Below, in pieces: positions 45,025 through 54,500 of a stretch of 56,610 nucleotides of DNA. A program made the position numbers and the translations under genes. Source of the stretch: Oscillospiraceae bacterium (GTDB taxonomy: Bacteria > Bacillota > Clostridia > Oscillospirales > CAG-382); contig JAFLUP010000004.1 of assembly GCA_022508745.1 (NCBI GenBank), positions 1 through 56,610 on the forward strand, in the 5' to 3' direction. Below the pieces are notes generated by a model. It did not search any database. It was not told where the DNA came from and was given only the letters and a program-made list of their open reading frames with translations. Every line of letters begins with the position of its first letter. Position 1 is the stretch's first letter.

Positions 45025-45618
45025 TTAATGCAGATTTCGACTTTGCACCCATGATAGATAATGGTGCTCATCATCTAATTCATAGGGGTATTCCAATTTG
45101 GATGTGAAGTGGTCGATGATATAAACCGCTTCTTGAAAAACTTCTTCCTTACTTTTCCCGGCTACATCGATCTGTACTTCGTTTGGCAGAAGCTTTCTGC
45201 GCATAATGACCTCGTTGTATCGCTCTACGCTATCTAACGCAAATAGACCGCCTTCATGGGTGTGTCGATGAATCATTTGCTGTCGAATCTGCTCTGGGTT
45301 GCTGGATATCAATTTCAGAATGATGAAGCGATACCCTTTAAACAGAAGCGGAAGTTCTCTTGCTCTGATATCATCAAAATCCAAAGCGACGATATTACGA
45401 TGTCCGTTCTTGTAAAAGAACTCCAATTGCAGCAGGACATTTTCCCAACAGAGCTGTTCCTCGTAGATCCCGCCGTCTTCGACCGTTTCTGGGATCATAA
45501 ACTCGGGAACCATGTTCTGTTCCAAATAGACGCCGTTGTAATGTTGATACAATTCTTTTGCCAATGTGGTTTTTCCCACTGCGCTGGGACCAATCAAAAA
45601 GATAAAATCCATTGACAT
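45025..45618 (-). CDS. P-loop ATPase/kinase-like protein
   Basis: The 197-residue cytoplasmic protein has a clear Walker A GPSAVGKTT near the N-terminus, followed by a hydrophobic strand and a D-D segment (IVALDFDDIRA, about residues 77-87). HRHTHEGG (about 120-127) may be part of a lid. It resembles small adenylate- or guanylate-kinase-like P-loop proteins but no specific family is clear. The start is taken at ATG 45618; a GTG three codons upstream and an ATG two codons downstream are alternatives. The lipoprotein gene is 22 bp upstream on the same strand. Confidence 0.7.
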   Translation of the reverse strand: MSMDFIFLIGPSAVGKTTLAKELYQHYNGVYLEQNMVPEFMIPETVEDGGIYEEQLCWENVLLQLEFFYKNGHRNIVALDFDDIRARELPLLFKGYRFIILKLISSNPEQIRQQMIHRHTHEGGLFALDSVERYNEVIMRRKLLPNEVQIDVAGKSKEEVFQEAVYIIDHFTSKLEYPYELDDEHHYLSWVQSRNLH

Positions 45619-45640
45619 CGTTCTCACTCATCTTTATGTT

Positions 45641-46168
45641 TCAGTGATCCAACACCGTGCCGAACAACATCGGGTGCAAATACCATGTTCCGTCGATCAA
45701 CAGCACTTCGTAAACGACTTCCGTTTGTACCTCGTCGAACGGCCCCGTATGGTACACCGTGACATGGATCCGCGCCGCTTCGCTTACTGTCGGTAGGGTG
45801 AAGGAAAAGCTGTCGAGACGATTGTATTGGTATTCCCCAGTGAACTGCGAAGGGGCGCATAGCTCGGTTCCCGTTAACTCATAGCGGATCGTGCAGTCCT
45901 CTCCGTAGTGTTCGCGGTTGTGCACATTTGCCGCAGCCAGCAGCGCTTCCACGGTTTCCGGCATATCCGGGTACGCCTCCCGGTATGTACGACAGAAGTC
46001 CGGCGGAAACGCCGATTCATAAGAAGCGACGCTTTCGGTTTTCAATGCTTCCAGAACACGGTCCAGCGGAACGGTTCTTTCATCCCCGATGCTCTCTTCC
46101 GGTTCTTTTTTGCAGCCGCAAAGCAACAGCACCAACAGGAACAACAGCGCAATGCCTTTATGCTTCAT
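45641..46168 (-). CDS. Small lipoprotein of unknown function
   Basis: The precursor of about 175 residues starts with a lipoprotein signal (KGIALLFLLVLLLCGC) whose Cys would be lipidated. The mature part has a segment of alpha helix (PETVEALLAAANVH), then a beta-rich half ending VLLIDGTWYLHP, which resembles the NTF2-like/DUF4878-type fold of small lipoproteins. The start at 46168 is preferred for ribosome spacing; an ATG at 46177 is in frame. It overlaps the 3' end of ftsK by 11 bp, so it is translated with it. Confidence 0.72.
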   Translation of the reverse strand: MKHKGIALLFLLVLLLCGCKKEPEESIGDERTVPLDRVLEALKTESVASYESAFPPDFCRTYREAYPDMPETVEALLAAANVHNREHYGEDCTIRYELTGTELCAPSQFTGEYQYNRLDSFSFTLPTVSEAARIHVTVYHTGPFDEVQTEVVYEVLLIDGTWYLHPMLFGTVLDH

Positions 46169-48764
46169 CTGCGTCATCCGCCTCTTTCATGCGCATTTCC
46201 ATCAATTCTTCGCGGGTGATGAGGATGCGACGCTTTTTGGTGGCGGAGTCAAACTCGCCGATGTAGCCTTTTTGCTCCATCACGCTGACGATGCGTGCCG
46301 CGCGGGCGTAGCCCAGCCCGAGACGGGTTTGCAGCATGGAAGTGGAAACATTTTGCGTGTCGATGGCCATTTCCAGCGCTTCCAAAAACTTCTCGTCCAG
46401 CTTCGGCTCGTTTCCGCCTTCTTCGCCTTCTTCCCCGCGGCGGGAACGCTTCGGTACGCCGCAGAGCTTGGCCTCTTTTTCGATCTCGGACATAATTTCT
46501 TCGTTATAGGAAGCGGATGCCGCTTGCTTGATGAATTCCGTAACGGCGACTACCTCGTTCTTGCCGTCCACGAACGCGCCCTGCACGCGGATGGGCTTCA
46601 TCGCGGTGACGGGGTAGTACAGCATATCGCCGCGCCCCAGCAGCTTTTCTGCGCCCACTTGGTCCAGAATGGTACGAGAGTCCATTTGCGACGCAACCGT
46701 AAAGGAAATACGGGAGGGGATGTTCGCTTTGATCAGACCGGTGATGACGTCCACGGAGGGGCGCTGCGTACCGATGACCAGATGGATCCCGGCGGCACGG
46801 GCTTTTTGCGCCAGACGGCAGATGGAGGTTTCCACGTCGTCTTTGGCGGTCATCATCAGATCCGCCAGCTCGTCGATGAAGATGACGATGTACGGCTGCT
46901 GTTCCCGTTCGGGATCGTCCTTGACGATGCTGTTGTATTCTACCAGATTCTTTGCGGCGACTTCCTGAATCAGGCTGTAACGCTTCTCCATCTCCACGCA
47001 CGCCCAGTTGAGGGTGCCCGCCGCCTTCTTGGCGTCGTTGATAACCGGCACCAGCAGATGCGGGATGCCGTTGTAATCCGCCATTTCCACCTTCTTCGGG
47101 TCGATCATGATGAACTTCACTTCGTCCGGTGAAACATGGTAGAGCAGGGAAATGATCAGGGAATTCATGCAGACGGATTTACCCATACCCGTCGCGCCCG
47201 CGATCATCAGATGCGGCATTTTGCCGATGTCCAGATAGACGGGATTGCCGGAAACATCCTCGCCCAGCGCCGTCACCAGCCGGCTCTTGTTATCGCGGAA
47301 CTGGCTGTTTTCGATCAGGCTGCGTAGACGTACGGTGGAAGCGGCAGGGTTCGGAATCTCAATGCCCAGCGCTCCTTTGCCGGGAATGTTCTCCACGCGC
47401 ACGGAGGAAGCGGAGAGATGCAGCGCCAGATCGTCGGAAAGGTTCGAAATCTGCTTGACCCGCACGCCGGTTTCCGGCTGCAGCTCATAGCGGGTGACGG
47501 TCGGTCCGAAGGACGCGCCGATGACGTGCGCCTTGACCTTGAAGCTGTTCAGCACCGCTTCCAATCTGCGGCTGGTCTTTTCCACGTCCGCAGGGGTTGG
47601 TTTCGGCGTCAATCCGTCGTCAGGCGCCAGCAGGGAAATGGGAGGGAAGACATACGGCGCTTTCTCGGTGTCATGCAGCTCCAGAGGCTCCGCCGCAGGC
47701 GTTTCCTCCTCAAAGGGAAGCGTATCCTCCTCAAATGGAAGCGTTTCACCCGGATCGTCGTCGAGATCGGGGAGCGGCTCCAGCGGAGGCTCGTCCGGGA
47801 TCGGAATTTCCTCTATGATCGGTTCTTCCGGTTCCTTTTTCGGTTCCGCTTTCGGCTCGAAGGGAGTACCTGCCGCGGTTTCTTTGGGCGTTTCTGTTCC
47901 GAACAGCTCCGTCGGCACGCGGTTAAAGACCTCCTCCTGTTCCTCATCCGGGAACAGGAAGCGGTGGTCGTCCTCTTTTGCCTTTACACCGTCGGTGATC
48001 TCGCGGTCGTCCACAAGCACGGTCGGGATCTTGCCCTTCTTGCCCTTTTTCTCTTTCTGCGGGGCGGGCGCCGGACGGGAAGATGCGGTATGCGGCTCTT
48101 CATAAGAGTCTTCCGACCTCTCCTCCGTTTTCGGCAGGGAGACGTTGCGGAAAAAGCGGATGATGGCACGAACGGTCGCCATGGGGGTGCTGCCGCAGAG
48201 CAAAACCATGCAGATGAACAGCCCCAGTGAGGAAAAGATGGTGGCGGCGATCCAGCCGATGGCATTTGCCAGCAGTGCGCAGAAGAATCCGCCGATGGCG
48301 CCGCCGGACTTGTGATCGATGCCTTTTGCATACAAGTTATCAAAGGATTTCACTGCTTCCCCGAAGGTTTGTCCGTCGGTAGGCTGCACGGAGAGGATGT
48401 GGGTCAAGAGGAGCAGAAACAGGAACGCCGCACACGCAAACACCGTCCGGCTCGCCGCTGCGCCGTTTTCCTTGCTTTTCCCGTAACTGAACACAATGAG
48501 CAGAAGCAGGAAGGGGAACATATAGTAGCCGAAGCCGAACAACCCCTGCACGATATCCCGCACGCCGCCGAGGAACCCGTGATCAATTTGCGGGAAAAAG
48601 GTCAAGATCAGAAAAATGGCGAAAAAGCCCACCAAAAAGCGGGCAACTACGCCGTAAATGGCACTGTTCTCGCGTGTATTCTGCGCACTGCTCGACGCGG
48701 TTTTCGATGCGCTTTTTCCACGCGCAGCAGTGGACTTCTTTTTTGATTTCCTGTTTGTTGCCAT
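46158..48764 (-). CDS. ftsK: DNA translocase FtsK/SpoIIIE
   Basis: The 868-residue translocase pumps chromosome through the division or sporulation septum. Residues about 35-200 hold four membrane spans. A long acidic linker (about 215-395), rich in Glu, Pro and Asp, follows. The RecA-like motor has Walker A GATGMGKSV (about 518-526) and Walker B YIVIFIDELADLMM (about 613-626). The C-terminal winged-helix gamma domain (about 800-860, with LQTRLGLGYARAARIV) reads the polar KOPS/SRS sequences. Length and order fit both FtsK and SpoIIIE of sporulating Firmicutes. The lipoprotein gene follows with an overlap. Confidence 0.95.
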   Translation of the reverse strand: MATNRKSKKKSTAARGKSASKTASSSAQNTRENSAIYGVVARFLVGFFAIFLILTFFPQIDHGFLGGVRDIVQGLFGFGYYMFPFLLLLIVFSYGKSKENGAAASRTVFACAAFLFLLLLTHILSVQPTDGQTFGEAVKSFDNLYAKGIDHKSGGAIGGFFCALLANAIGWIAATIFSSLGLFICMVLLCGSTPMATVRAIIRFFRNVSLPKTEERSEDSYEEPHTASSRPAPAPQKEKKGKKGKIPTVLVDDREITDGVKAKEDDHRFLFPDEEQEEVFNRVPTELFGTETPKETAAGTPFEPKAEPKKEPEEPIIEEIPIPDEPPLEPLPDLDDDPGETLPFEEDTLPFEEETPAAEPLELHDTEKAPYVFPPISLLAPDDGLTPKPTPADVEKTSRRLEAVLNSFKVKAHVIGASFGPTVTRYELQPETGVRVKQISNLSDDLALHLSASSVRVENIPGKGALGIEIPNPAASTVRLRSLIENSQFRDNKSRLVTALGEDVSGNPVYLDIGKMPHLMIAGATGMGKSVCMNSLIISLLYHVSPDEVKFIMIDPKKVEMADYNGIPHLLVPVINDAKKAAGTLNWACVEMEKRYSLIQEVAAKNLVEYNSIVKDDPEREQQPYIVIFIDELADLMMTAKDDVETSICRLAQKARAAGIHLVIGTQRPSVDVITGLIKANIPSRISFTVASQMDSRTILDQVGAEKLLGRGDMLYYPVTAMKPIRVQGAFVDGKNEVVAVTEFIKQAASASYNEEIMSEIEKEAKLCGVPKRSRRGEEGEEGGNEPKLDEKFLEALEMAIDTQNVSTSMLQTRLGLGYARAARIVSVMEQKGYIGEFDSATKKRRILITREELMEMRMKEADDADEA

Positions 48765-48793
48765 TGTCCCTGTTTGTGTCCGTACCTTTCTCT

Positions 48794-49624
48794 TTAGATT
48801 ACCAGATCGGCTACGATCGCCGCAATGCCGATCAAAACAGAGTAGATGCTAAATACGGTGAAACCCTTTTTTCGGGAAAAGAACTGCAAAAGCCGGATCG
48901 CCCCCAGCCCGACGACGAACGCTGTAAGAGACCCGATGATGCAGGGCGCAAGATCAACACCGTCATTCAAAAAATCAGGCAGTTTTAGCACACAGGCGCC
49001 CAGAATCGCCGGGATCGACATCAGGAAGGAGAAACGTACGGCGTCCTCCCGCGTAAAATTGCAGAATCGACCGCCGGTGATGGTGGAACCGGAGCGGGAA
49101 ATACCGGGCAGCACACCGAAGACCTGCACGCAACCTACGAGGAAAGGGCGAAGCCAGCCGGCGTTTTCCAGCGTCAGCTTGCCGGAAGCGATTCGGTCGC
49201 TTAGCCAGAGCATCCCGCCGTTGATGATCAGCAGGATCCCAACGATCCAGCTGAAATTACCGATCGCTTCGACGCGGTCGGAAAGCAGGACGATGGGGAT
49301 CAGCGGCAGTGTGGCTAAACAGAGCATCAGGAACAGCCGCTCGTCCAACGCCAACTGCTCTTTCTTTTGCCCCCAAAGCTTGCCAGTGAACAGCTTGCGC
49401 AGCAGGGAAAAGAACCCCCGAATGACAAGGAATACCTCCCGGCGCAGCATGATCAGCACCGCAAACAGCGTTGCGAGGTGCAGAAGGATGTCAAAGGCGA
49501 GATTATCCGCCTCTGCAGCGCCGAAGAAATTGTGTGCCAGCGCCAAATGGCCGGAGCTGGAGATGGGGAGAAATTCTGCGATCCCCTGCAACAACCCGTA
49601 GAAAAATGCTTGCAGATTGCCCAT
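48794..49624 (-). CDS. uppP: Undecaprenyl-diphosphatase
   Basis: The 276-residue integral membrane enzyme recycles undecaprenyl pyrophosphate from peptidoglycan synthesis and, in some bacteria, gives bacitracin resistance. The two active-site motifs are intact: the E-rich GIAEFLPISSSGH (about residues 14-26) and GISRSGST (about 178-185). About eight membrane spans are predicted. A ribosome site AAAGGCGG precedes the ATG. It sits 29 bp upstream of ftsK on the same strand and could be cotranscribed with it. Confidence 0.95.
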   Translation of the reverse strand: MGNLQAFFYGLLQGIAEFLPISSSGHLALAHNFFGAAEADNLAFDILLHLATLFAVLIMLRREVFLVIRGFFSLLRKLFTGKLWGQKKEQLALDERLFLMLCLATLPLIPIVLLSDRVEAIGNFSWIVGILLIINGGMLWLSDRIASGKLTLENAGWLRPFLVGCVQVFGVLPGISRSGSTITGGRFCNFTREDAVRFSFLMSIPAILGACVLKLPDFLNDGVDLAPCIIGSLTAFVVGLGAIRLLQFFSRKKGFTVFSIYSVLIGIAAIVADLVI

Positions 49625-49681
49625 TTTGCCCGAATGACCGCCTTTCAGAGGGAGCGTTCCGCCCGAAACAGGCGGGTTCTA

Positions 49682-51235
49682 TCAGGAATTCTGTTCCTGG
49701 ATCAGTTGGATGGTATCATCCAGTGCGCTCTGGATGGAATCCATGGAGCTTTCAAATCTGGAGGCATAGTCCATATCAAGGGAACGGAAAATGCCGAGCA
49801 TACCACCCCAATTATATGCAGGACCATGGTCAAACAGACGTGTGGCGAAGATCAGATCCAGCATTTCGCCGGATTCGTTATCCCGCAGATCCCGGTATTT
49901 GAGTTGGGTATCATAAAAGACAGGGGTAAGCAGTTCCTGGGATTTCATCGCCAGCGCTTCGATCACCAGCCCCAGCTCCTCCGCGCCCTGCACGCCATAG
50001 GGGATGGCAAGAAACGTGGTGCCGTAGGTGGAGACGGTGTGGTAGTAATTGTCCTGATTCTGGAAGGTTTTCGGGATGGGGAGCACGCCGATGTCGTCCT
50101 CCATGTCGCGGAACGCGGCGAGGTTGAACAGACCGCCCATGTAGAACAGTTCGCGACCTTCGCGGAAGGCCTTGTTGACGGTGTCCTCGAACTCGTTCTG
50201 CAAATGGGAGTGGCTGCCGTCGTCCGCCACCATCACGTCGGCGGAGCGGTAAAACGCGGTGATAGCGTCCAGCGCGCTGTAATGCCGCTGCGGGTTATTC
50301 TTGAAAGCGATGTAGGGCAGGTCGTTTTCGTCCTTCTCGATGAGGTGCAGACCGCCGCCCAACACCTGTACGAAGATGTTGTACGTCTCCGTACCTAACG
50401 CCCACTGATCACGCTCATTGATACCATCGCCGTCCAAATCGACGGTGATGCCCTTGCAGACTTCCATGAAGTGGTCCAACGTCCAATTCCCGTCACGGAC
50501 GGTTTGATAAAAATCTTCTTCGATACTCAAACGATTCTTGAGGGATTTATTAAAGATCACACAGAAGGTGCCGAGATCGTCAAAGGTATTGATGTCGCCG
50601 TTGACATAGAACAGCTTGTGCGCGATGGAAAGCTGGCTGACAGCGTTCTGATCCCACCAGGAGTTGTTGAGGTTGAGGGTATGGATGCTGTTCAGATCCA
50701 TCAGAGTTCCGGCCTGTGACATAGAGACAAGGGAAGCCAGGTTGGTGAAAATCATGTCATAGTCATGCGTGTCGGAAATCACCATGTTCTGTACCAACTG
50801 CACCAGATCGTTGGAGTTGTCCAGCACGCCGTCCACGGTGCAACCGTACAGTGATTCCACATAATCAATGATCGCTTTTTTTGCCACATCCACCGAGGAG
50901 GCGTTTCCCTCCTGGCTGTAAAGGACCTCACCGGTATAGCCTTGGATGGCGGAGGTGGTGAAATCTTTGCATAGAATGTTGATCTTGCGCCCGGTCAGAT
51001 CGACCACTGCGGGGGGCAGGTCGGAGGACTCCGCGTCGGAAGGGCCGGACGTCTCGGAATCGGCGTCGGAGGACTCCTGCGCGGAGGTCTCTGCATCCGG
51101 CGAGCCGTTCCCCGCCGAAGAATTGCTTCCGCCGGTTCCTTCCTCTCCGCAGGCGCAGAGAAGGACGGTTGCAAATGCAAGCAGCAGCGCAAACAGACAC
51201 GCGATTACGCGGGATATGCTTTTTGTTCGCTTCAT
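49682..51235 (-). CDS. Extracellular solute-binding lipoprotein, copy 1
   Basis: The 517-residue precursor has a lipoprotein signal ending LLCAC, then a Ser/Glu/Asp-rich low-complexity spacer (about residues 24-70), then a family-1 type substrate-binding fold. A calcium-type loop DLDGDGINERDQW lies near residue 270. It would catch a sugar or oligosaccharide outside the membrane for an ABC permease, but no permease genes are near. The start at 51235 follows CAGGAGAA on the minus strand. A close paralogue lies beyond the TIR gene. It has its own promoter at 51279-51307. Confidence 0.85.
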   Translation of the reverse strand: MKRTKSISRVIACLFALLLAFATVLLCACGEEGTGGSNSSAGNGSPDAETSAQESSDADSETSGPSDAESSDLPPAVVDLTGRKINILCKDFTTSAIQGYTGEVLYSQEGNASSVDVAKKAIIDYVESLYGCTVDGVLDNSNDLVQLVQNMVISDTHDYDMIFTNLASLVSMSQAGTLMDLNSIHTLNLNNSWWDQNAVSQLSIAHKLFYVNGDINTFDDLGTFCVIFNKSLKNRLSIEEDFYQTVRDGNWTLDHFMEVCKGITVDLDGDGINERDQWALGTETYNIFVQVLGGGLHLIEKDENDLPYIAFKNNPQRHYSALDAITAFYRSADVMVADDGSHSHLQNEFEDTVNKAFREGRELFYMGGLFNLAAFRDMEDDIGVLPIPKTFQNQDNYYHTVSTYGTTFLAIPYGVQGAEELGLVIEALAMKSQELLTPVFYDTQLKYRDLRDNESGEMLDLIFATRLFDHGPAYNWGGMLGIFRSLDMDYASRFESSMDSIQSALDDTIQLIQEQNS

Positions 51236-51278
51236 GGATGTTCTCCTGTTTGAGCAAATTACATATATCAATATGTTC

Positions 51279-51307
51279 ATTATAACATAATTCCTTTAGA
51301 ATGTCAA
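51279..51307 (-). promoter_or_regulatory. Sigma-A promoter of the solute-binding protein
   Basis: On the minus strand, TTGACA (51302-51307) and TATAAT (51279-51284) are separated by exactly 17 bp, both perfect. Confidence 0.85.
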
Positions 51308-51414
51308 GTTTTCCGCTTGAAAAAAGGGTTTTTTGTTGTGTAGATTCCTTTTTTTCTGCCGGAGAAAACAAGTCAAAAAACCGTTAATTTTGTCGCTAAA
51401 ACAGAAAAAATCTC

Positions 51415-51443
51415 TTGCATTTTTGAGGATAATATGGTATCTT
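51415..51443 (+). promoter_or_regulatory. Promoter of the TIR-GLUG gene
   Basis: TTGCAT at 51415-51420 and TATCTT at 51438-51443, spacer 17 bp, lie 62 bp before the start codon. The intergenic region shares space with the divergent solute-binding-protein promoter. Confidence 0.6.
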
Positions 51444-51505
51444 ATGATAGGTTTTTCATGTGATAGGTACAAGCTCCCGAAAAATTGACAGTTTTGGAGG
51501 CATTT

Positions 51506-54500
51506 ATGGCAATTTTCAAATGCAAATCATGCGGCGGCTCGTTGGAGATCAAAGAAGGCGACAGCGTTGCGGTATGCGAGTACTGCAACAACCCGCAGAC
51601 CTTGCCGAGGCTCGACAGCGAGAAAAAGGTGACGCTTTATGACCGCGCGAACCATTTCCGCCGGAATAACGAGTTCGACAAGGCGATGTCCATCTACGAG
51701 CAGATCCTCAACGAGGATACCAGCGACGCGGAAGCCTACTGGTCGCTTGTGCTTTGCCGATACGGGATCGAATACGTGGAGGACCCCGCCACGCACAAAC
51801 GGATTCCGACGGTCAACCGCACCCAGCCGACTTCGATTTACGCCGACGAAAACTACAAGGCAGCCATTGCCAATGCCGACCTGCTGCAGAGAGAGATCTA
51901 CGAAGCGGAGGCAAAAGCCATCGACGAGATCCAAAAGGGGATCCTTGCCATTTCCGAGAAGGAGAAACCTTTTGACATTTTCATTTGCTACAAGGAAACC
52001 GACGCAAACGGTCAGCGCACCCGCGACAGCGTTCTCGCCAATGACATTTACCATCTGTTGAGCAACGAAGGGTACAAGGTGTTCTTCTCCAGGATCACTT
52101 TGGAGGACAAGCTGGGCAGCGCATACGAGCCGTACATATTTGCCGCACTCCATTCTGCCAAGGTGATGGTCGTTCTCGGCACCAAGAAGGAGTATTTCCA
52201 TGCGCCGTGGGTCATGAATGAGTGGAAGCGCTTTCAGGCGCTGATCCAAAGCGGCGAAGAAAAGACGCTGATCCCCGCATACCGCGATATGGATCCCTAT
52301 GATCTGCCGGAAGAATTCTCCTTCCTGCAGGCTCTTGATATGTCGAAGCTGGGCTTCATGCAGGATCTCCTCCACGGGATTCGTAAGATTGTCCCCGTGA
52401 ACGGTTCGAAGGCCGCTGCGGGATCAGACGCCTCCTCCGCGGGGGACGCAAATTCCCAGGCGTTGCTGAAGCGTGCCTTCCTGTTTTTGGAGGACCGTAA
52501 TTGGAAGAGTGCGGACGAATACTGCGAAAAGGTGCTGGACACCAATCCCGAGAACGCGCAGGCGTATCTCGGCAAGCTGCTGGCGGAACTGCGCGTTTCC
52601 AACCGGGAACAGCTCAAGCGGATGAGCACGCCTTTCGACGACAGGGCGAACTATAAAAACACCCTGCGCTTTGCAGATCCGGAGCTTGCAAACTTTTTGC
52701 AGCGGACCGTTTCCGACATCCGGGAACGCAACGAAGCGGAACGCGTCGCAGGGATCTACGAAGACGGCGTTTCCAAGATGCGATCGGCGCATACAGAGAG
52801 CGCTTTTCGGTCGGCGGCGGTCGCTTTTGGGAAGATTATCGGCTATAAAGATGCGGAAACCCTTGCCAATCAATGCCTTGCGCAGGCGGAGACCTGCCGG
52901 AAGGATGAGGTCTACGCCAAGGCGATCCAGCAGGCGACAACGGCGAAGTACAGCAGCCTGCAGCAGGGGATCGAGGCGCACCTTTCCGCCATTCGGTCGA
53001 TGGAGAGCATCTCCGGCTGGCGGGACGCCGATCAAAAGATCGTGGAATTCCAGAAGGATCTCGAGGAACTGCGCGTTCGGGAAAAAGAAGAGATTGCCCT
53101 CGCGGAAGCGGAGCGGCGCGCCGAGGAAAAGAGACGTCAGGCGGAGCTGGATCGCGAAAAACGGAAGAGAACCGTCCGTAAGGCGAAAAAGTTGATCAAG
53201 CGGGCGGTGATCCTGGGCGCCATCGTGGCGTTTGTCTTTGGTGTGATCTGGCCGAAGATGATCCGGCCTAACCTCTCCACAGACGATATCTATTCACCGG
53301 AAATCGTAAGGACCTATTCCGGCACGGTGGATAAATCCACGCGGTACGAAACGGACAAATGGAATCATATCTTTACCATCCTATCCTGTGAGGAATCCGG
53401 GGAAGTCACCGCGACTTGGGAATTCATGCACAACGGGAATTACGGCAAGTATCATCTCACCGGGCAGATCGTGGATAAGAAAAACAACGGAAATATCAAG
53501 ATCGAATTTACCGCCACCAGCTGGGAAGTGCAGCCGGAGGGATATGAGTGGACGAGCAATTTCACCGCCGAAATTTCGGATCACGCAACGACCTGGTATG
53601 GGGATGGCGTGACGCTGTCGGCCGGCACGAGCGATTCCTACGATATCAAAACGGCTTCCGACTTTCGTAAGCTCACAAACTCCGACGGTTTGTATATTCT
53701 CAAGAATGATATCGATCTGGGCGGAAGCGATTGGACGCCCATCGAGGGCTTCAGCGGTACGTTGATCGGCAACGGGTTCACCATCAAAAACCTCACCATC
53801 GAGAGTTCGGCGGACAATATCGGCTTCTTTGCCACCCTCGACGGGTTTGTCAGCAGCTTGAACTTTGAAAATGCGAAAGTGAAGGTTTCCGGGCGCAAGG
53901 AGAACATCGGTATCCTTTGCGGCAGCTTGAACGGCACGGCGGTGAACATTTCCACCTCCGGAAGCGTTGAAGCGCCGATCGGCACCAACGTGGGTGGCAT
54001 CATCGGTAAAGTCGTGAACGAGGGAAGCTATGCGCTGGCTTCGCTGAAAAATACGGCGACGGTGTCCGGCAACGAGAAAGTGGGCGGCGTGATCGGCAGC
54101 GCGGAGGACAGCATCAGTAAGTATGATAGTTTTACCGTCACGATGCACGGTTTGGAGAACACTGCTTCCGTTACGGCAAGCGGAGCTTATGTCGGCGGTA
54201 TTGCGGGATATGTATTCCTCGATAACACCAACGGCAGCAGCTACCACATCACTCTGCACGCGGCGGAATTGGTCAATACCGGTCATGTAAAGGGCAGTTC
54301 CTTTGCGGGCGGTATCTTCGGATACGCCGGGACGGATTCCACGGAATCTTATCTGCAGGACAGCTCCAACGCGTCTGCGGTCACGGCGGAATGTTACGTC
54401 GGCGCCGTAGCGGGGCAGTTGTACTATATTACGCTGGATAGCTGTAAAAACGACGGTTCCACCGTTTCCGGCACCGGATACTACGCGGAAAACGGTGAAA